Notes: generated from the letters alone by a model not told the origin. 33,243 nucleotides of DNA from Alteromonadaceae bacterium (GCA_016765535.1 JAESPQ010000061.1:1-33243); one strand, 5' to 3'. Numbered from the stretch's first letter, positions 16,023-24,896 are shown. Made by a program: numbers and translations.

Positions 16023-18102
16023 ATGACACTTGTACAATTTCGCCAGTAGCTCTTGTTCTTTGCGAATATATTAACGAACTTCCCTCTGAATTAATTGAAA
16101 AATCAGCACGAACCTTATTATAATCAAATATTTTAGTTTCAACAATTGGGAGAGTAACATCTAATAAATTCAATTGATGAAAAGTAACATTAACCAAGTC
16201 GTGTGAACTCCAATATATGTAAGGCTCAACAACATACCAACAGGTATCAGGCTCATCTGACAATTGGTAATTAAGTTTTATACTTTTTTTAGTTTTATTA
16301 TTAAAAAAATACATTTCACCTTTATCATCCGCAATAACGAAATCATTGAAATAAGGACGAATATAACGGAATTTTTTTAATAATAATGAATAGGTTTTCT
16401 CTTTCATGTCATAGCGCTTTATTTTCCAACCTTGATAATCTCGCACCGAAAATAAAATACTCTCTTCATTATGTGAAAAAGTGGCATCACCAACAAAGTC
16501 ATCACCTGATGTTAAATATTCTAAGTGGTTACTTAACATATCAAATACAGCAACTTGACTATTGATATTAACTAATACTTTATTTCCTTTAGCTGCAATT
16601 ATATTAATAGGATATTTAGTGGTTATAAGTGGAATGACTGCATTATCCACAACATTTAATTTAGCTAAAATAGTATTACTATTTTTATAAACTACGGCTA
16701 ATTTATAGGTCTTATTAGTAAAATAATTTAAATCAGAAATATTATTATTTATATTAAATACTTGATTGGTTGACCAATAATTAAAAGGTAATTTTTTTTC
16801 TAAAAACAATTTGGGTATTGCTTGGCTTTGTATCGCTAAAAATTGCGTTTTATTAATTATAGAAAAATTTTCCAAATAAGGATTTTTATCCGCAATGAGT
16901 GCTTTACTATTCTTTTTAATATTAAATTTAATAATCTTATTATCATCAATAAATAAAACACGTTTATTATCTAGCCATTTTACATCATAAATTCCAACAT
17001 TCTGCTGATATCTAAACTCAATATTATTAGTTTTCATATTAATGATTCTAAAACTATTCTTCTTGCTAAATTTTTCTCTTTGTAACACTAACATGTGCTC
17101 ACCGTTTGGTGATAATTCACCAGAGACATCTAAAGTGCTTGCTTGGCTGCTTGAAGTAAATTGAATTATTTGTTGTGTTTTAAAGTTATATTGATAAATA
17201 AACCCTGGTGATTCTGATGACTTTAGAGCTGAAAAATAAATTATATTTTTATCATTTGAAATAAAAACATCAGCAATAAGATAAAAACCATCTACTATAG
17301 TTAATGTTTTATAATTTTTATTTGTTATATCTATTTGCTTAATACTTGAATTGCCTTTTTTTAAATCAGCATATAACAGAAAATGCTTATCAGAAGAAAA
17401 TACCAAACCAACAGGTAAATGAGTTTTTTTCGTTATAGGTTCAAATCCTTGCTTATCTGACTTCTTTAAATAAATTTGATTACCCGTATATTCATCAATC
17501 TCACCAGAAAAAGCCAGATATTGTTTATCTAGTGACTGAGCAATCGCAAGTTTATTTCCAGGTAATGATTTTATTTTTTCAATAAGCAATTTTTTAGGTT
17601 TAATAGTAACGTTTTGATAATAAATTACAGTGCTAATAAAAAGTATTATTAATACTGATATCATTGCAAATATTCTTTTCTTTTTAGTAACAATATTTAT
17701 TTGGGGGTTAAGTTGATTTCGATGCTTAGCTTGCTGCTGTTCGTTTGCTGTGTTATCAATTAGATTATTGTTTTGTTGATTATTACTCTCACTTTGTTTA
17801 GTTTGCACCTTACAAATTAATTTATAACCTTTTTTAGGTAACGACTTTATATAATTCGGGTTTTTGTGATCATCACCAAACAGTATGCGCAACTTACTAA
17901 CAATACGACGCACCGCAGTATCAGAAACAATACGCCCTTGCCATAAATTGTCATGCAACTCCTGCATTGAAATATAATGTTCATTATTATCAATAAAATA
18001 CAACAGCACTTTTAATACTTTAGGTTCTAATACAATTACTCGCCCATCTTTACTTAAACTCATTTCTTCTATATCTAAATAGAAGTTCCCTAATTTAATC
18101 AC
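16012..18102 (-). CDS. Membrane-bound winged-helix regulator with TolB/WD40-like sensor domain
   Basis: CadC/ToxR-like one-component regulator. The N-terminal OmpR-type winged helix (residues about 1-98) has LEPKVLKVLLYFIDN, the recognition-helix part SDTAVRRIVSKLRILFGDD and the wing YIKSLPKKGYKL. A Gln/Asn-rich linker follows, then one membrane helix (about 143-162). The remaining 530 residues are periplasmic and rich in beta-strands, with repeated segments such as GNQIYLKKSDKQGF, SPNGEHMLVLQ and YSQRTRATGEIVQV that recall TolB/WD40 propellers. It is divergent from the efflux operon at 18356, which it probably controls. An 11-bp direct repeat in the shared promoter region (18240-18261) suits an OmpR-type protein. 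The signal is unknown. Confidence 0.88.
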   Translation of the reverse strand: MIKLGNFYLDIEEMSLSKDGRVIVLEPKVLKVLLYFIDNNEHYISMQELHDNLWQGRIVSDTAVRRIVSKLRILFGDDHKNPNYIKSLPKKGYKLICKVQTKQSESNNQQNNNLIDNTANEQQQAKHRNQLNPQINIVTKKKRIFAMISVLIILFISTVIYYQNVTIKPKKLLIEKIKSLPGNKLAIAQSLDKQYLAFSGEIDEYTGNQIYLKKSDKQGFEPITKKTHLPVGLVFSSDKHFLLYADLKKGNSSIKQIDITNKNYKTLTIVDGFYLIADVFISNDKNIIYFSALKSSESPGFIYQYNFKTQQIIQFTSSSQASTLDVSGELSPNGEHMLVLQREKFSKKNSFRIINMKTNNIEFRYQQNVGIYDVKWLDNKRVLFIDDNKIIKFNIKKNSKALIADKNPYLENFSIINKTQFLAIQSQAIPKLFLEKKLPFNYWSTNQVFNINNNISDLNYFTNKTYKLAVVYKNSNTILAKLNVVDNAVIPLITTKYPINIIAAKGNKVLVNINSQVAVFDMLSNHLEYLTSGDDFVGDATFSHNEESILFSVRDYQGWKIKRYDMKEKTYSLLLKKFRYIRPYFNDFVIADDKGEMYFFNNKTKKSIKLNYQLSDEPDTCWYVVEPYIYWSSHDLVNVTFHQLNLLDVTLPIVETKIFDYNKVRADFSINSEGSSLIYSQRTRATGEIVQVSFTK

Positions 18103-18130
18103 TTAAAAGCTATCCATAAAAATTGTCATC

Positions 18131-18160
18131 CTAAAACCTAAAACACAAAACACAAAACAC
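18131..18160. repeat. Short 7-bp tandem repeats
   Basis: Two CTAAAAC units run into three AAAACAC units just upstream of the winged-helix regulator start (18102). This is low-complexity leader DNA with no known role. Confidence 0.6.
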
Positions 18161-18239
18161 AAATATTTAACAAATCAATACTAGCTGAAGTAAGATATTA
18201 TTACCAGTAAATTATTGATAACAATACTAGTTATTCTTT

Positions 18240-18261
18240 AGTCACACAAAAGTCACACCAA
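18240..18261. promoter_or_regulatory. 11-bp direct repeat, candidate winged-helix regulator site
   Basis: AGTCACACAAA is directly followed by AGTCACACCAA, a head-to-tail repeat with one-turn spacing. OmpR/CadC-type winged-helix proteins commonly bind such direct repeats. It lies in the 253-bp region between the divergent regulator and adaptor genes, about 95 bp before the adaptor start. A second pair, CAATACTAG at 18176-18184 and 18222-18230, lies nearby. Confidence 0.5.
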
Positions 18262-18355
18262 TATTATTGTGTTATTTTGTCGATAATTTTACATTAAATG
18301 TTAAAAAATAGCCTTATTAAAAGTACTAGAGCAAAACACGAGCAAAGAAGGGAAT

Positions 18356-19684
18356 ATGAGTACGCAACCAAAAGCAAAAAAAATAACCATTTCTAAAAAA
18401 AAATCCATCTTAATATATCAAAGCTTACTAGGCGCATCACTACTAATGCTAATTTCTGGCTGGCGCTTAGGTTACAGTGACGATGCCGAAGCGGTAGCGC
18501 GCGAAAGCGTTACCATTAGTAAAGTGGAAACAGGTGAGTTTTCACTTAAAGTTGAAGGCTACGGTTCATTACAATCTATCAATAAACGCTTACTTACTGC
18601 TACTAGCAATGCCATTGTTGATGACATAAAGCTAAAAGCGGGTGCAGTGGTTAATGCCGACACGGTAATTTTAACGCTTAAAAACCCACAACTCACCGCT
18701 AAGTTACGCCAAGCCTTAGCTAAACTAAAAAATGCTAAAACGAATAAACGTCAAATTAGTTTGCAGCAACAACGCGAAATGCTCAATAACGAATCAACCG
18801 TATATGAACTTGAATCAGAAAGCGAAATTGCCATGCTGCAAGTCGATGCTGAACGTACCTTAGCAAAATCGGGCATAGTGTCTGGCATTAGTGCGAAAAA
18901 GAATGAATTAAAAGCCAAGCAATTACAAAAGCGTGTATTGCTCGAAAAATCAAAGCTCGCCAAACTTACCGTCATGCAACAAGAAGCCTTAGCTATTCAA
19001 GATGATTTAATTGCGCAAGCGCAAGAAGAGTTTGATGTCACTAAAAAAATGGTTGAACAGCTTTCAGTTAAAGCAGGCATTAATGGTGTAATTCAACGTT
19101 TATCATTAAATTTAGGGCAAAGTGTTAGCGCAGGAACAGAACTTGCCTTAGTGGGTAGTTTATCGCCGTTAGTGGCCGAAATAAAAGTACCACAATTACA
19201 AGCACATTTAGTCACCGTCAATATGAAAGCACAAATAAGTACGGTGAATGGACAAATAACGGGGCAAGTCGTGCGCGTAGATCCTGTTGTCGTTGATGGC
19301 GCGGTACAAGTTGATATTGAATTAAGCCAAAACGAAGACCAAGGTGAAAACCAAAGTGAAAACCAAAGTGAAAACCAAAGTGAAAACCAAAGTGAAAAGA
19401 GCCTTGAAGGAGTAAAGCCGATGCAGTTAGTTGACGCCACCATTTTTGCACAAGTACAACAAAACGTTAATTACATAAAAACACCAACGGGTGTAAATGA
19501 AGACAGCACGGTAAAACTATTCAAACTCACCGAAGATAATCGCGCCATGCTCGTTGAAGTTAAATTTGGCAAAGCCTCAGGACAAATCATTCAAGTGTTA
19601 TCAGGCTTAAAAGCGGGCGATAAGGTGATCACCTCGAAAATGGAATTACCCGATAAAACCACAAAAGTGAAGTTGAGTAGCTAG
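18356..19684 (+). CDS. HlyD/MacA-type periplasmic adaptor of an ABC efflux system
   Basis: Membrane-fusion protein that links an inner-membrane ABC exporter to an outer-membrane channel. An N-terminal membrane anchor (about residues 17-36) is followed by the lipoyl-type half VEGYGSLQSINKRLLTA, a long helical hairpin (about 105-235), the second lipoyl half (GINGVIQRLSLNLGQSVSAG) and the beta-barrel region. Residues 327-346 are an insertion made by a 12-bp DNA repeat (EDQG, then four ENQS units). The C-terminal part (LKAGDKVITSKMELPD) is the usual membrane-proximal domain. The ATG start has AGAAGGGA just upstream. It leads the operon with the ABC ATPase and permease. No TolC-like gene is present. 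Confidence 0.92.
   Translation: MSTQPKAKKITISKKKSILIYQSLLGASLLMLISGWRLGYSDDAEAVARESVTISKVETGEFSLKVEGYGSLQSINKRLLTATSNAIVDDIKLKAGAVVNADTVILTLKNPQLTAKLRQALAKLKNAKTNKRQISLQQQREMLNNESTVYELESESEIAMLQVDAERTLAKSGIVSGISAKKNELKAKQLQKRVLLEKSKLAKLTVMQQEALAIQDDLIAQAQEEFDVTKKMVEQLSVKAGINGVIQRLSLNLGQSVSAGTELALVGSLSPLVAEIKVPQLQAHLVTVNMKAQISTVNGQITGQVVRVDPVVVDGAVQVDIELSQNEDQGENQSENQSENQSENQSEKSLEGVKPMQLVDATIFAQVQQNVNYIKTPTGVNEDSTVKLFKLTEDNRAMLVEVKFGKASGQIIQVLSGLKAGDKVITSKMELPDKTTKVKLSS
19334..19393 (+). repeat. 12-bp in-frame tandem repeat inside the adaptor gene
   Basis: One degenerate unit (GAAGACCAAGGT) is followed by four exact copies of GAAAACCAAAGT, in frame, coding EDQG-(ENQS)x4. A partial unit (GAAAAG) follows. 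Being exact and a multiple of 3, copy number can change without breaking the gene. Confidence 0.95.
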
Positions 19685-19725
19685 ATACTTTACTCACATA
19701 AATACACTCACATAAAGACAAAATC

Positions 19726-19758
19726 TGTTGTGCCTCGCTACGCTCGTGACAACCTACA
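19726..19758. repeat. Dispersed repeat, family B copy 2
   Basis: The core CCTCGCTACGCTCG is flanked by TGTTGTG and TGACAACCTACA. It lies in the 101-bp gap between the adaptor and ATPase genes, so it is probably transcribed with the operon and could fold in the mRNA through its GTTGT/ACAAC ends. Confidence 0.8.
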
Positions 19759-19785
19759 CAGTCAAAGTTAATTCAAGGAAATAAG

Positions 19786-20544
19786 ATGAACACCGAAATA
19801 TTAAAAATAAAAAATTTAACCAAGTCATTCAATTCAGGTGATCAAAACACCCAAGTATTAAAAAACATTAGTCTTTCAGTGTTCGATGGTGAGTTTATTG
19901 CCATATCTGGCCCTTCTGGCTGCGGAAAATCAACACTATTAAACATCATGGGCTTGTTAGATACACCCGATAATGGTGATTATTTTATCGATGGCTTACA
20001 AGTTGCCAATATGGACAGTGCCCAACGAGCGCAAATTCGCGGTAATCGTATTGGTTTTGTTTTTCAGTCATTTAATTTAATTGATGAATATACCGTATTA
20101 GAAAATATTGCCCTACCACTCAAATATCGTGGCGATAGTTTAGAGCAACGCAATACCCGTGCGCTCGACTGTTTAGACAAAGTCGGTTTAAGCAATAAAG
20201 CCCAATTATTTCCTAATCAACTTTCGGGTGGTCAACAGCAACGTATTTCTATCGCTCGCGCTTTAGCGGGTGATTCAGGCATTATGTTGGTTGACGAACC
20301 CACAGGTAATTTAGATTCAAAAAATGGTGATGCCGTCATGGCGTTATTACAAGATCTTAATCAGCAAGGCACCACCATAGTGTTGGTTACTCATGATCCC
20401 CGTTATGCGGCGTTGGCAAATCGCACGATTAATCTTCGTGATGGTGAGATTATTGATGAAGATATTGGTGATGAAGAAATTAATGATAGTAAAATTATTG
20501 ATAAAAACATGAACAAAAGCGCAGAACAAGCCGAGGTTGCCTAA
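19786..20544 (+). CDS. ABC transporter ATP-binding protein, MacB/LolD type
   Basis: Cytoplasmic ATPase driving the FtsX-type permease encoded next. Walker A is GPSGCGKST (42-50), the Q-loop FVFQSFNLID, the signature LSGGQQQR (146-153), Walker B IMLVDEPTGNLDS (166-178) and the switch histidine VTHDPRYA. These are typical of the 3.A.1.122-like MacB/LolD/FtsE group. The C-terminus after residue 225 is an unusual acidic tail rich in Ile, Asp and Glu (IIDEDIGDEEINDSKIID), absent from ordinary LolD proteins and perhaps grown by slippage. A good ribosome-binding site (AAGGAAATAAG) precedes the ATG. Its stop codon directly abuts the permease ATG. Confidence 0.94.
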   Translation: MNTEILKIKNLTKSFNSGDQNTQVLKNISLSVFDGEFIAISGPSGCGKSTLLNIMGLLDTPDNGDYFIDGLQVANMDSAQRAQIRGNRIGFVFQSFNLIDEYTVLENIALPLKYRGDSLEQRNTRALDCLDKVGLSNKAQLFPNQLSGGQQQRISIARALAGDSGIMLVDEPTGNLDSKNGDAVMALLQDLNQQGTTIVLVTHDPRYAALANRTINLRDGEIIDEDIGDEEINDSKIIDKNMNKSAEQAEVA

Positions 20545-22944
20545 ATGTTATTGCAAGCAATGATGCGCACCTTTAAGCGGGCTAAACAATATTATTTAAC
20601 CACCATTTTTACGCTAGCCATTACGCTAGCTATGGTGCTGAGTGTCTTTAGCCTAGTTAATTTAGTGTTTTTTTCGCCACTGCCTTACCAAAATAGTAAT
20701 AATTTGTATCTAGTAGAAGGGAAGATAAAATCGTCTAGTTTTGCCGGTGTTGGCACCAATTTACAAGTGCTTAAATATATCAAAGAAAATAACACCGTTT
20801 TTAGTGATTTCGCCACTTACCATAAATGGTCGGCTTATAAACTCTATGATCAAATAAAACGTCCTGAAATTCAGGTGTTACTTGCCTCCAACAATTTATT
20901 TGAGGTGTTAGGCGTAAAAGCTGAATTAGGGCGACTATTTTCTAAAAAAGAAAAAAGGGGTAATAAACAACCTTCGGTCATTTTAAGCTATCGTACATGG
21001 CAAACAATTTATCACGGTGATAAAGCTATTGTAGGTAAAAAAATACAACTTAATCAACGCCGTTTTACGGTTATTGGCGTTACCCCTGATAATTTGGTAC
21101 TACCACAATATGAAAATATTAATAACGCCATGTGGATCCCTATGGATATGGATGAGAACTTTAATTTTAAAGACGCTGGTCACTATTACATGGGCGCCTA
21201 CAAAGGCATAGCACGCATAAAACAAAATATTTCATTAGCCCAAGCGAGCAAACAAGCTAATGTACTGGCAGCAAAAGCCGCAAAATTATATACACCAGAA
21301 ATAGTAAAACAATTTACCGTAGGCATTACACTAAAATCATTTCGCGCTGCAATACAAGGTGACAGTGGTAACATAGTGTTAATGCTATTAGCTGGTGTTG
21401 TCTTGTTAATGGTTATTGCACTTATTAATTTATCAAGCATGCAACTAGCACGTGCAATCAGTAAAATAAAATCAGTGGCGATTAGTTTTGCCTTTGGTGC
21501 CAGTAACAAACAACTATTAATAGAATCTTTTATACATAATATTGTAGTAATTGGCTTTGCCGTGCTATTAGCGCTCATCTTAACTAACATCAGTTTTTCG
21601 GCTATCGCATTATTAGCCGATGGTAGCATTCAGCGACTCGATGCACTAACTTTAAGTTTTAATACTATTTTATTGTCCATTTTATTAGCCGTTGGTATCG
21701 CACTACTTTATTCATTAATAGAACTTAAAGTGGTTAAAGAAAAAAACTTAATTACCAGTTTACAAAGTAGCGGTAAAGGTGTTGGCAAACAAATGAGTTC
21801 AGGCGCCAGTCATTTATTGATTGGTTTACAAGTATTATTTTCGTTTGTCATTTTAATTGCTGCCAGTCATGTTGCTTGGCAAACACTCAGTGAAGCACTT
21901 AGAGATAATGGCTTAAATACCAATAATAAATGGTCGTTAACCTTAAATTATGCCAATATCAAAAAAGGTCAAGAGCGCAAAAACATCCATAAAAACCTTA
22001 CCAATCAACTTAAACAATTATCATCAGTCGAAAGTGTCGCGCAAGTTTCAGAGCCTCGACTCCCTCTACACATCAATAATAGTGCCGTTTATGATGAAAA
22101 CATTCATTATTTAAGTCAGATAAGAACCATAAACAGTACCACTAATTATTTTTCTGAGTTAAATTTAGCGGTTATAGGTAAAACTTTTGCAAAAGGTGAT
22201 GGGCAATTAAAAGATTTTCCCGTGATGATCAACCAACGTTTAGCGAATTTTATTAGTGATGATCCACAACAAGTATTAGGACATAAAATTACTCGTGACA
22301 AAAAACATTTTCATACCATTATTGGTATTATTGCCAATACTTATGTGCCAGGCGCCATTAATTATGAACAATACGAAATGTACGTACCTAAACGCTACGA
22401 TGGCAGTCGTCAATATTCATTTTTATTAACCGCCAGCGATAATAACCAACTAGAGCAACAAGTTCGCGCTTTGCTCAACAAAACAGATAGCCGTCTTGAT
22501 ATAGCGCGGTTAATTACTTTAACACAACAATTTGACAATAAACGTCAACGCCACTTAACCGCGGCATGGTTAGCTATTGTACTGGCGAGTGTGTCATTAG
22601 TGATGGTGATCATAGGCGTTAACGGTATTGTTAATTATATGGTACAAGTGCGACGCTATGATTTAGGCGTAAAACTGGCGATGGGTGCCGATAACTCTCG
22701 TTTACTAAAAGACAGTTTAGGTGAACTAATGCAGCCTATAGCAATGAGTTTATTCTTTGCTTTTTCTGCTTGTTTTTTAGCGCTAGGTTATAGCCGTAGC
22801 CAACCTGATTTAACAGTAACGGTGAATTGGTTAATTGTTAGTAGTATCGTTATTGGCTTTGCTGTTATTGCCTTATTAGCAAGTTATTTTCCCGTTAGAA
22901 GAATATTGAGAGGCGATCCGATCAAAGCGTTACGTAATGAATAG
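20545..22944 (+). CDS. ABC transporter permease with duplicated MacB/FtsX modules
   Basis: Inner-membrane permease of 799 residues carrying two copies of the MacB_PCD plus FtsX arrangement: TM near residues 18-40, a periplasmic domain (about 45-240), three helices (about 270-400), TM near 425-445, a second periplasmic domain, and three C-terminal helices with MVQVRRYDLGVKLAMGADNS, ending in FPVRRILRGDPIKALRNE. The FGAS and MGAD motifs are the cytoplasmic coupling segments. This single-chain form, as in the ADOP-type permeases, needs only one gene per transporter. It follows the ATPase without any gap; GAGG at the end of the ATPase gene serves as ribosome-binding site. Substrate unknown: peptides, antibiotics or lipids are possible. 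Confidence 0.92.
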   Translation: MLLQAMMRTFKRAKQYYLTTIFTLAITLAMVLSVFSLVNLVFFSPLPYQNSNNLYLVEGKIKSSSFAGVGTNLQVLKYIKENNTVFSDFATYHKWSAYKLYDQIKRPEIQVLLASNNLFEVLGVKAELGRLFSKKEKRGNKQPSVILSYRTWQTIYHGDKAIVGKKIQLNQRRFTVIGVTPDNLVLPQYENINNAMWIPMDMDENFNFKDAGHYYMGAYKGIARIKQNISLAQASKQANVLAAKAAKLYTPEIVKQFTVGITLKSFRAAIQGDSGNIVLMLLAGVVLLMVIALINLSSMQLARAISKIKSVAISFAFGASNKQLLIESFIHNIVVIGFAVLLALILTNISFSAIALLADGSIQRLDALTLSFNTILLSILLAVGIALLYSLIELKVVKEKNLITSLQSSGKGVGKQMSSGASHLLIGLQVLFSFVILIAASHVAWQTLSEALRDNGLNTNNKWSLTLNYANIKKGQERKNIHKNLTNQLKQLSSVESVAQVSEPRLPLHINNSAVYDENIHYLSQIRTINSTTNYFSELNLAVIGKTFAKGDGQLKDFPVMINQRLANFISDDPQQVLGHKITRDKKHFHTIIGIIANTYVPGAINYEQYEMYVPKRYDGSRQYSFLLTASDNNQLEQQVRALLNKTDSRLDIARLITLTQQFDNKRQRHLTAAWLAIVLASVSLVMVIIGVNGIVNYMVQVRRYDLGVKLAMGADNSRLLKDSLGELMQPIAMSLFFAFSACFLALGYSRSQPDLTVTVNWLIVSSIVIGFAVIALLASYFPVRRILRGDPIKALRNE

Positions 22945-23004
22945 CAAACCATTGAATAAAATGTACCTATAAGTTAGTACAAATAGATATTTTTCAATAA
23001 CAAA

Positions 23005-23047
23005 CACAGGCTGTTTATTGTAAACAGTCTGTGCCAACATTTTTTTA
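23005..23047 (+). terminator. Predicted Rho-independent terminator of the efflux operon
   Basis: CACAGGCTGTTTA and TAAACAGTCTGTG pair over 13 bp (one G-U) around a 3-nt loop. A run of seven T follows after a 6-nt gap. It lies about 60 bp after the permease stop codon and isolates the amidase gene. Confidence 0.75.
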
Positions 23048-23118
23048 TAATTTAAGCTTATTCTGTATACAATTTCACTTTATTTTTTTATGATAATAAA
23101 AAAATAAAGGTTGTAATC

Positions 23119-24651
23119 ATGAATTCAAATAAAATCCTATTACTTGTTATCACTTTACTCTATAGTTTTGCCTCTATTGCTCAATCAGTCATTATCACTC
23201 CAATAACCATAAAGAGTGTGCAACAACAATTTAAAGAACACACGCTTACCAGTGAACAATTAGTAAAATATTACTTAGCTCGCATAAACAAATATAATGA
23301 TAATGGCATTAAACTCAATGCGGTTGTACAACTCAATAAAAACGCACTAAAACAGGCCAAAGAGCTAGATAATTATTATTTAAAACATGGACTAAAAGGT
23401 ATATTGCATGGCATTCCTGTTTTACTTAAAGATAATATTGATACTATCGACGGTATGGCAAATACTGCGGGGTCTATTGCTCTACAACACAACTATCCAA
23501 AACAAGATTCATTTTTGGTAAAAAAATTAAAACAAGCTGGCGCTATTATTCTAGGTAAAACTAATTTAACTGAATGGGCAAATTTTCGTTCAACTCACGC
23601 TTCAAGCGGTTGGAGCGGACTTTATGGGCAAACCAAAAACCCTCATAATTTAACCACCAGCCCTTGTGGCTCTAGTGCTGGTTCAGGTGCAGCAATCGCT
23701 GCCAATTTAGCGCTATTAGCTATTGGGACTGAAACCGATGGCTCAATTACTTGTCCTGCAAGCATTAATGGTATTGTAGGTATAAAACCCACACTAGGAA
23801 CAATAAGTAGACAAGGCATAATCCCAATTGCACACAGTCAAGACACTGCAGGTCCAATGACAAGAACAGTAACCGATGCTGTAATCATGTTAACGGCTAT
23901 GGTGGCAGCAGATCCAAAAGATAAACAAGCAATTACCAGCAAGATAAATTATCAAAGCCACCTAAAAATTAATGGCTTACAAGGAAAGCGTATTGGCATA
24001 GTACGTAATCTTTCAGGATATTTACCGCAAGTTGATCAGCTTCTTGAACAAGCAATTATTGATCTTAAAAAGCAAGGGGCGGTAATTATTGATAATGCGA
24101 ACATTGAAACGCTTGGCGATTGGGATGATGCCGAATACCAAGTATTGCTTTATGAGTTTAAAAACGATCTAAATGACTATTTAGCAACAACCGCCAAAGG
24201 TGTGCCTAAATCATTAGCTGAATTAATTCAATTTAATAAAGCACATAGCCAACAAGAAATGCCCTATTTTAACCAAGAAATTTTTGAATTAGCGCAACAA
24301 AAATCATCACTTAACGACAAACGTTATTTAACTGCACTACATAAGGCAAAAAGCTCTGCTCAAAAAGGCATTGATGATCTGCTTAAAAAGCATCATTTAG
24401 ACTTGTTAATTGCTCCAACCGCGCAACCCGCTTGGAAAATTGATTGGGTAAGTGGTGATCATTACTTAGGCTCAGCGACATCGCCTGCTGCGGTATCAGG
24501 TTATCCTCACATTACCGTACCTATGGGAAGTATTCAGGATTTACCTGTTGGTTTATCATTTTTTGGCACAAAGCTAAGTGAAGATTTGTTAATTGAGGCT
24601 GCTTATAGTTACGAGCAAGCAACACAACGTATAATTACCCCTAGGTTATAA
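23119..24651 (+). CDS. Exported amidase-signature hydrolase
   Basis: Serine amidase of the amidase-signature family. A signal peptide (hydrophobic core LLLVITLLYSFASIA, cleavage near residue 21) sends it to the periplasm. The Ser-cisSer-Lys triad is visible: K104 in VLLKDNIDT, S185 in CGSSAGSG, and nucleophile S209 in TETDGSITCPASINGIVG; the 24-residue spacing of the two serines matches the family. IKPTLGTISRQGIIPIAHSQ and DTAGPMTRTVTDA follow as expected. Length (510) is normal. It has its own ribosome-binding site (AAAGG) and stands between terminators. The substrate is unknown; GatA is excluded by the signal peptide and the absence of gatB and gatC. Confidence 0.92.
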   Translation: MNSNKILLLVITLLYSFASIAQSVIITPITIKSVQQQFKEHTLTSEQLVKYYLARINKYNDNGIKLNAVVQLNKNALKQAKELDNYYLKHGLKGILHGIPVLLKDNIDTIDGMANTAGSIALQHNYPKQDSFLVKKLKQAGAIILGKTNLTEWANFRSTHASSGWSGLYGQTKNPHNLTTSPCGSSAGSGAAIAANLALLAIGTETDGSITCPASINGIVGIKPTLGTISRQGIIPIAHSQDTAGPMTRTVTDAVIMLTAMVAADPKDKQAITSKINYQSHLKINGLQGKRIGIVRNLSGYLPQVDQLLEQAIIDLKKQGAVIIDNANIETLGDWDDAEYQVLLYEFKNDLNDYLATTAKGVPKSLAELIQFNKAHSQQEMPYFNQEIFELAQQKSSLNDKRYLTALHKAKSSAQKGIDDLLKKHHLDLLIAPTAQPAWKIDWVSGDHYLGSATSPAAVSGYPHITVPMGSIQDLPVGLSFFGTKLSEDLLIEAAYSYEQATQRIITPRL

Positions 24652-24758
24652 CGATAATGGCCGCTTAAATAAAAGCAGTTAAAATATGAACACGTTAATA
24701 TTAGTTATTATGGCGAATAATACCGCCGCCATAAAGTACTGTCGTTACTTTTAATCTA

Positions 24759-24841
24759 AGATCCTGACCTTTGTCAGGATGACGGAGGATGTGTCAAGGG
24801 AGGACCACCTCTATTATCATGCGCAACTTGTTTCAGTATCT
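24759..24841. repeat. Dispersed bipartite palindromic repeat, family A copy 2
   Basis: Box 1 (24759-24783): CCTGAC, CTTT, GTCAGG, a perfect 6-bp stem. Box 2 (24816-24841) reads ATCATGCGCAACTTGTTTCA and then GTATCT, matching box 2 at 1573-1598 at most positions. It lies between the convergent amidase and ribB genes. Another 8-bp hairpin (CGTCATAT, ATATGACG; 24845-24872) follows at once. Confidence 0.78.
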
Positions 24842-24896
24842 TTTCGTCATATCAACCTTCGTCAATATGACGCTATTTATACCTAAAACCCAAAGA

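Noticed and set aside
19093-19451. Minus-strand ORFs with repeated SLWF or HFGF units
   Set aside because: They are antisense readings of the ENQS tandem repeat in the adaptor gene, not repeat proteins.
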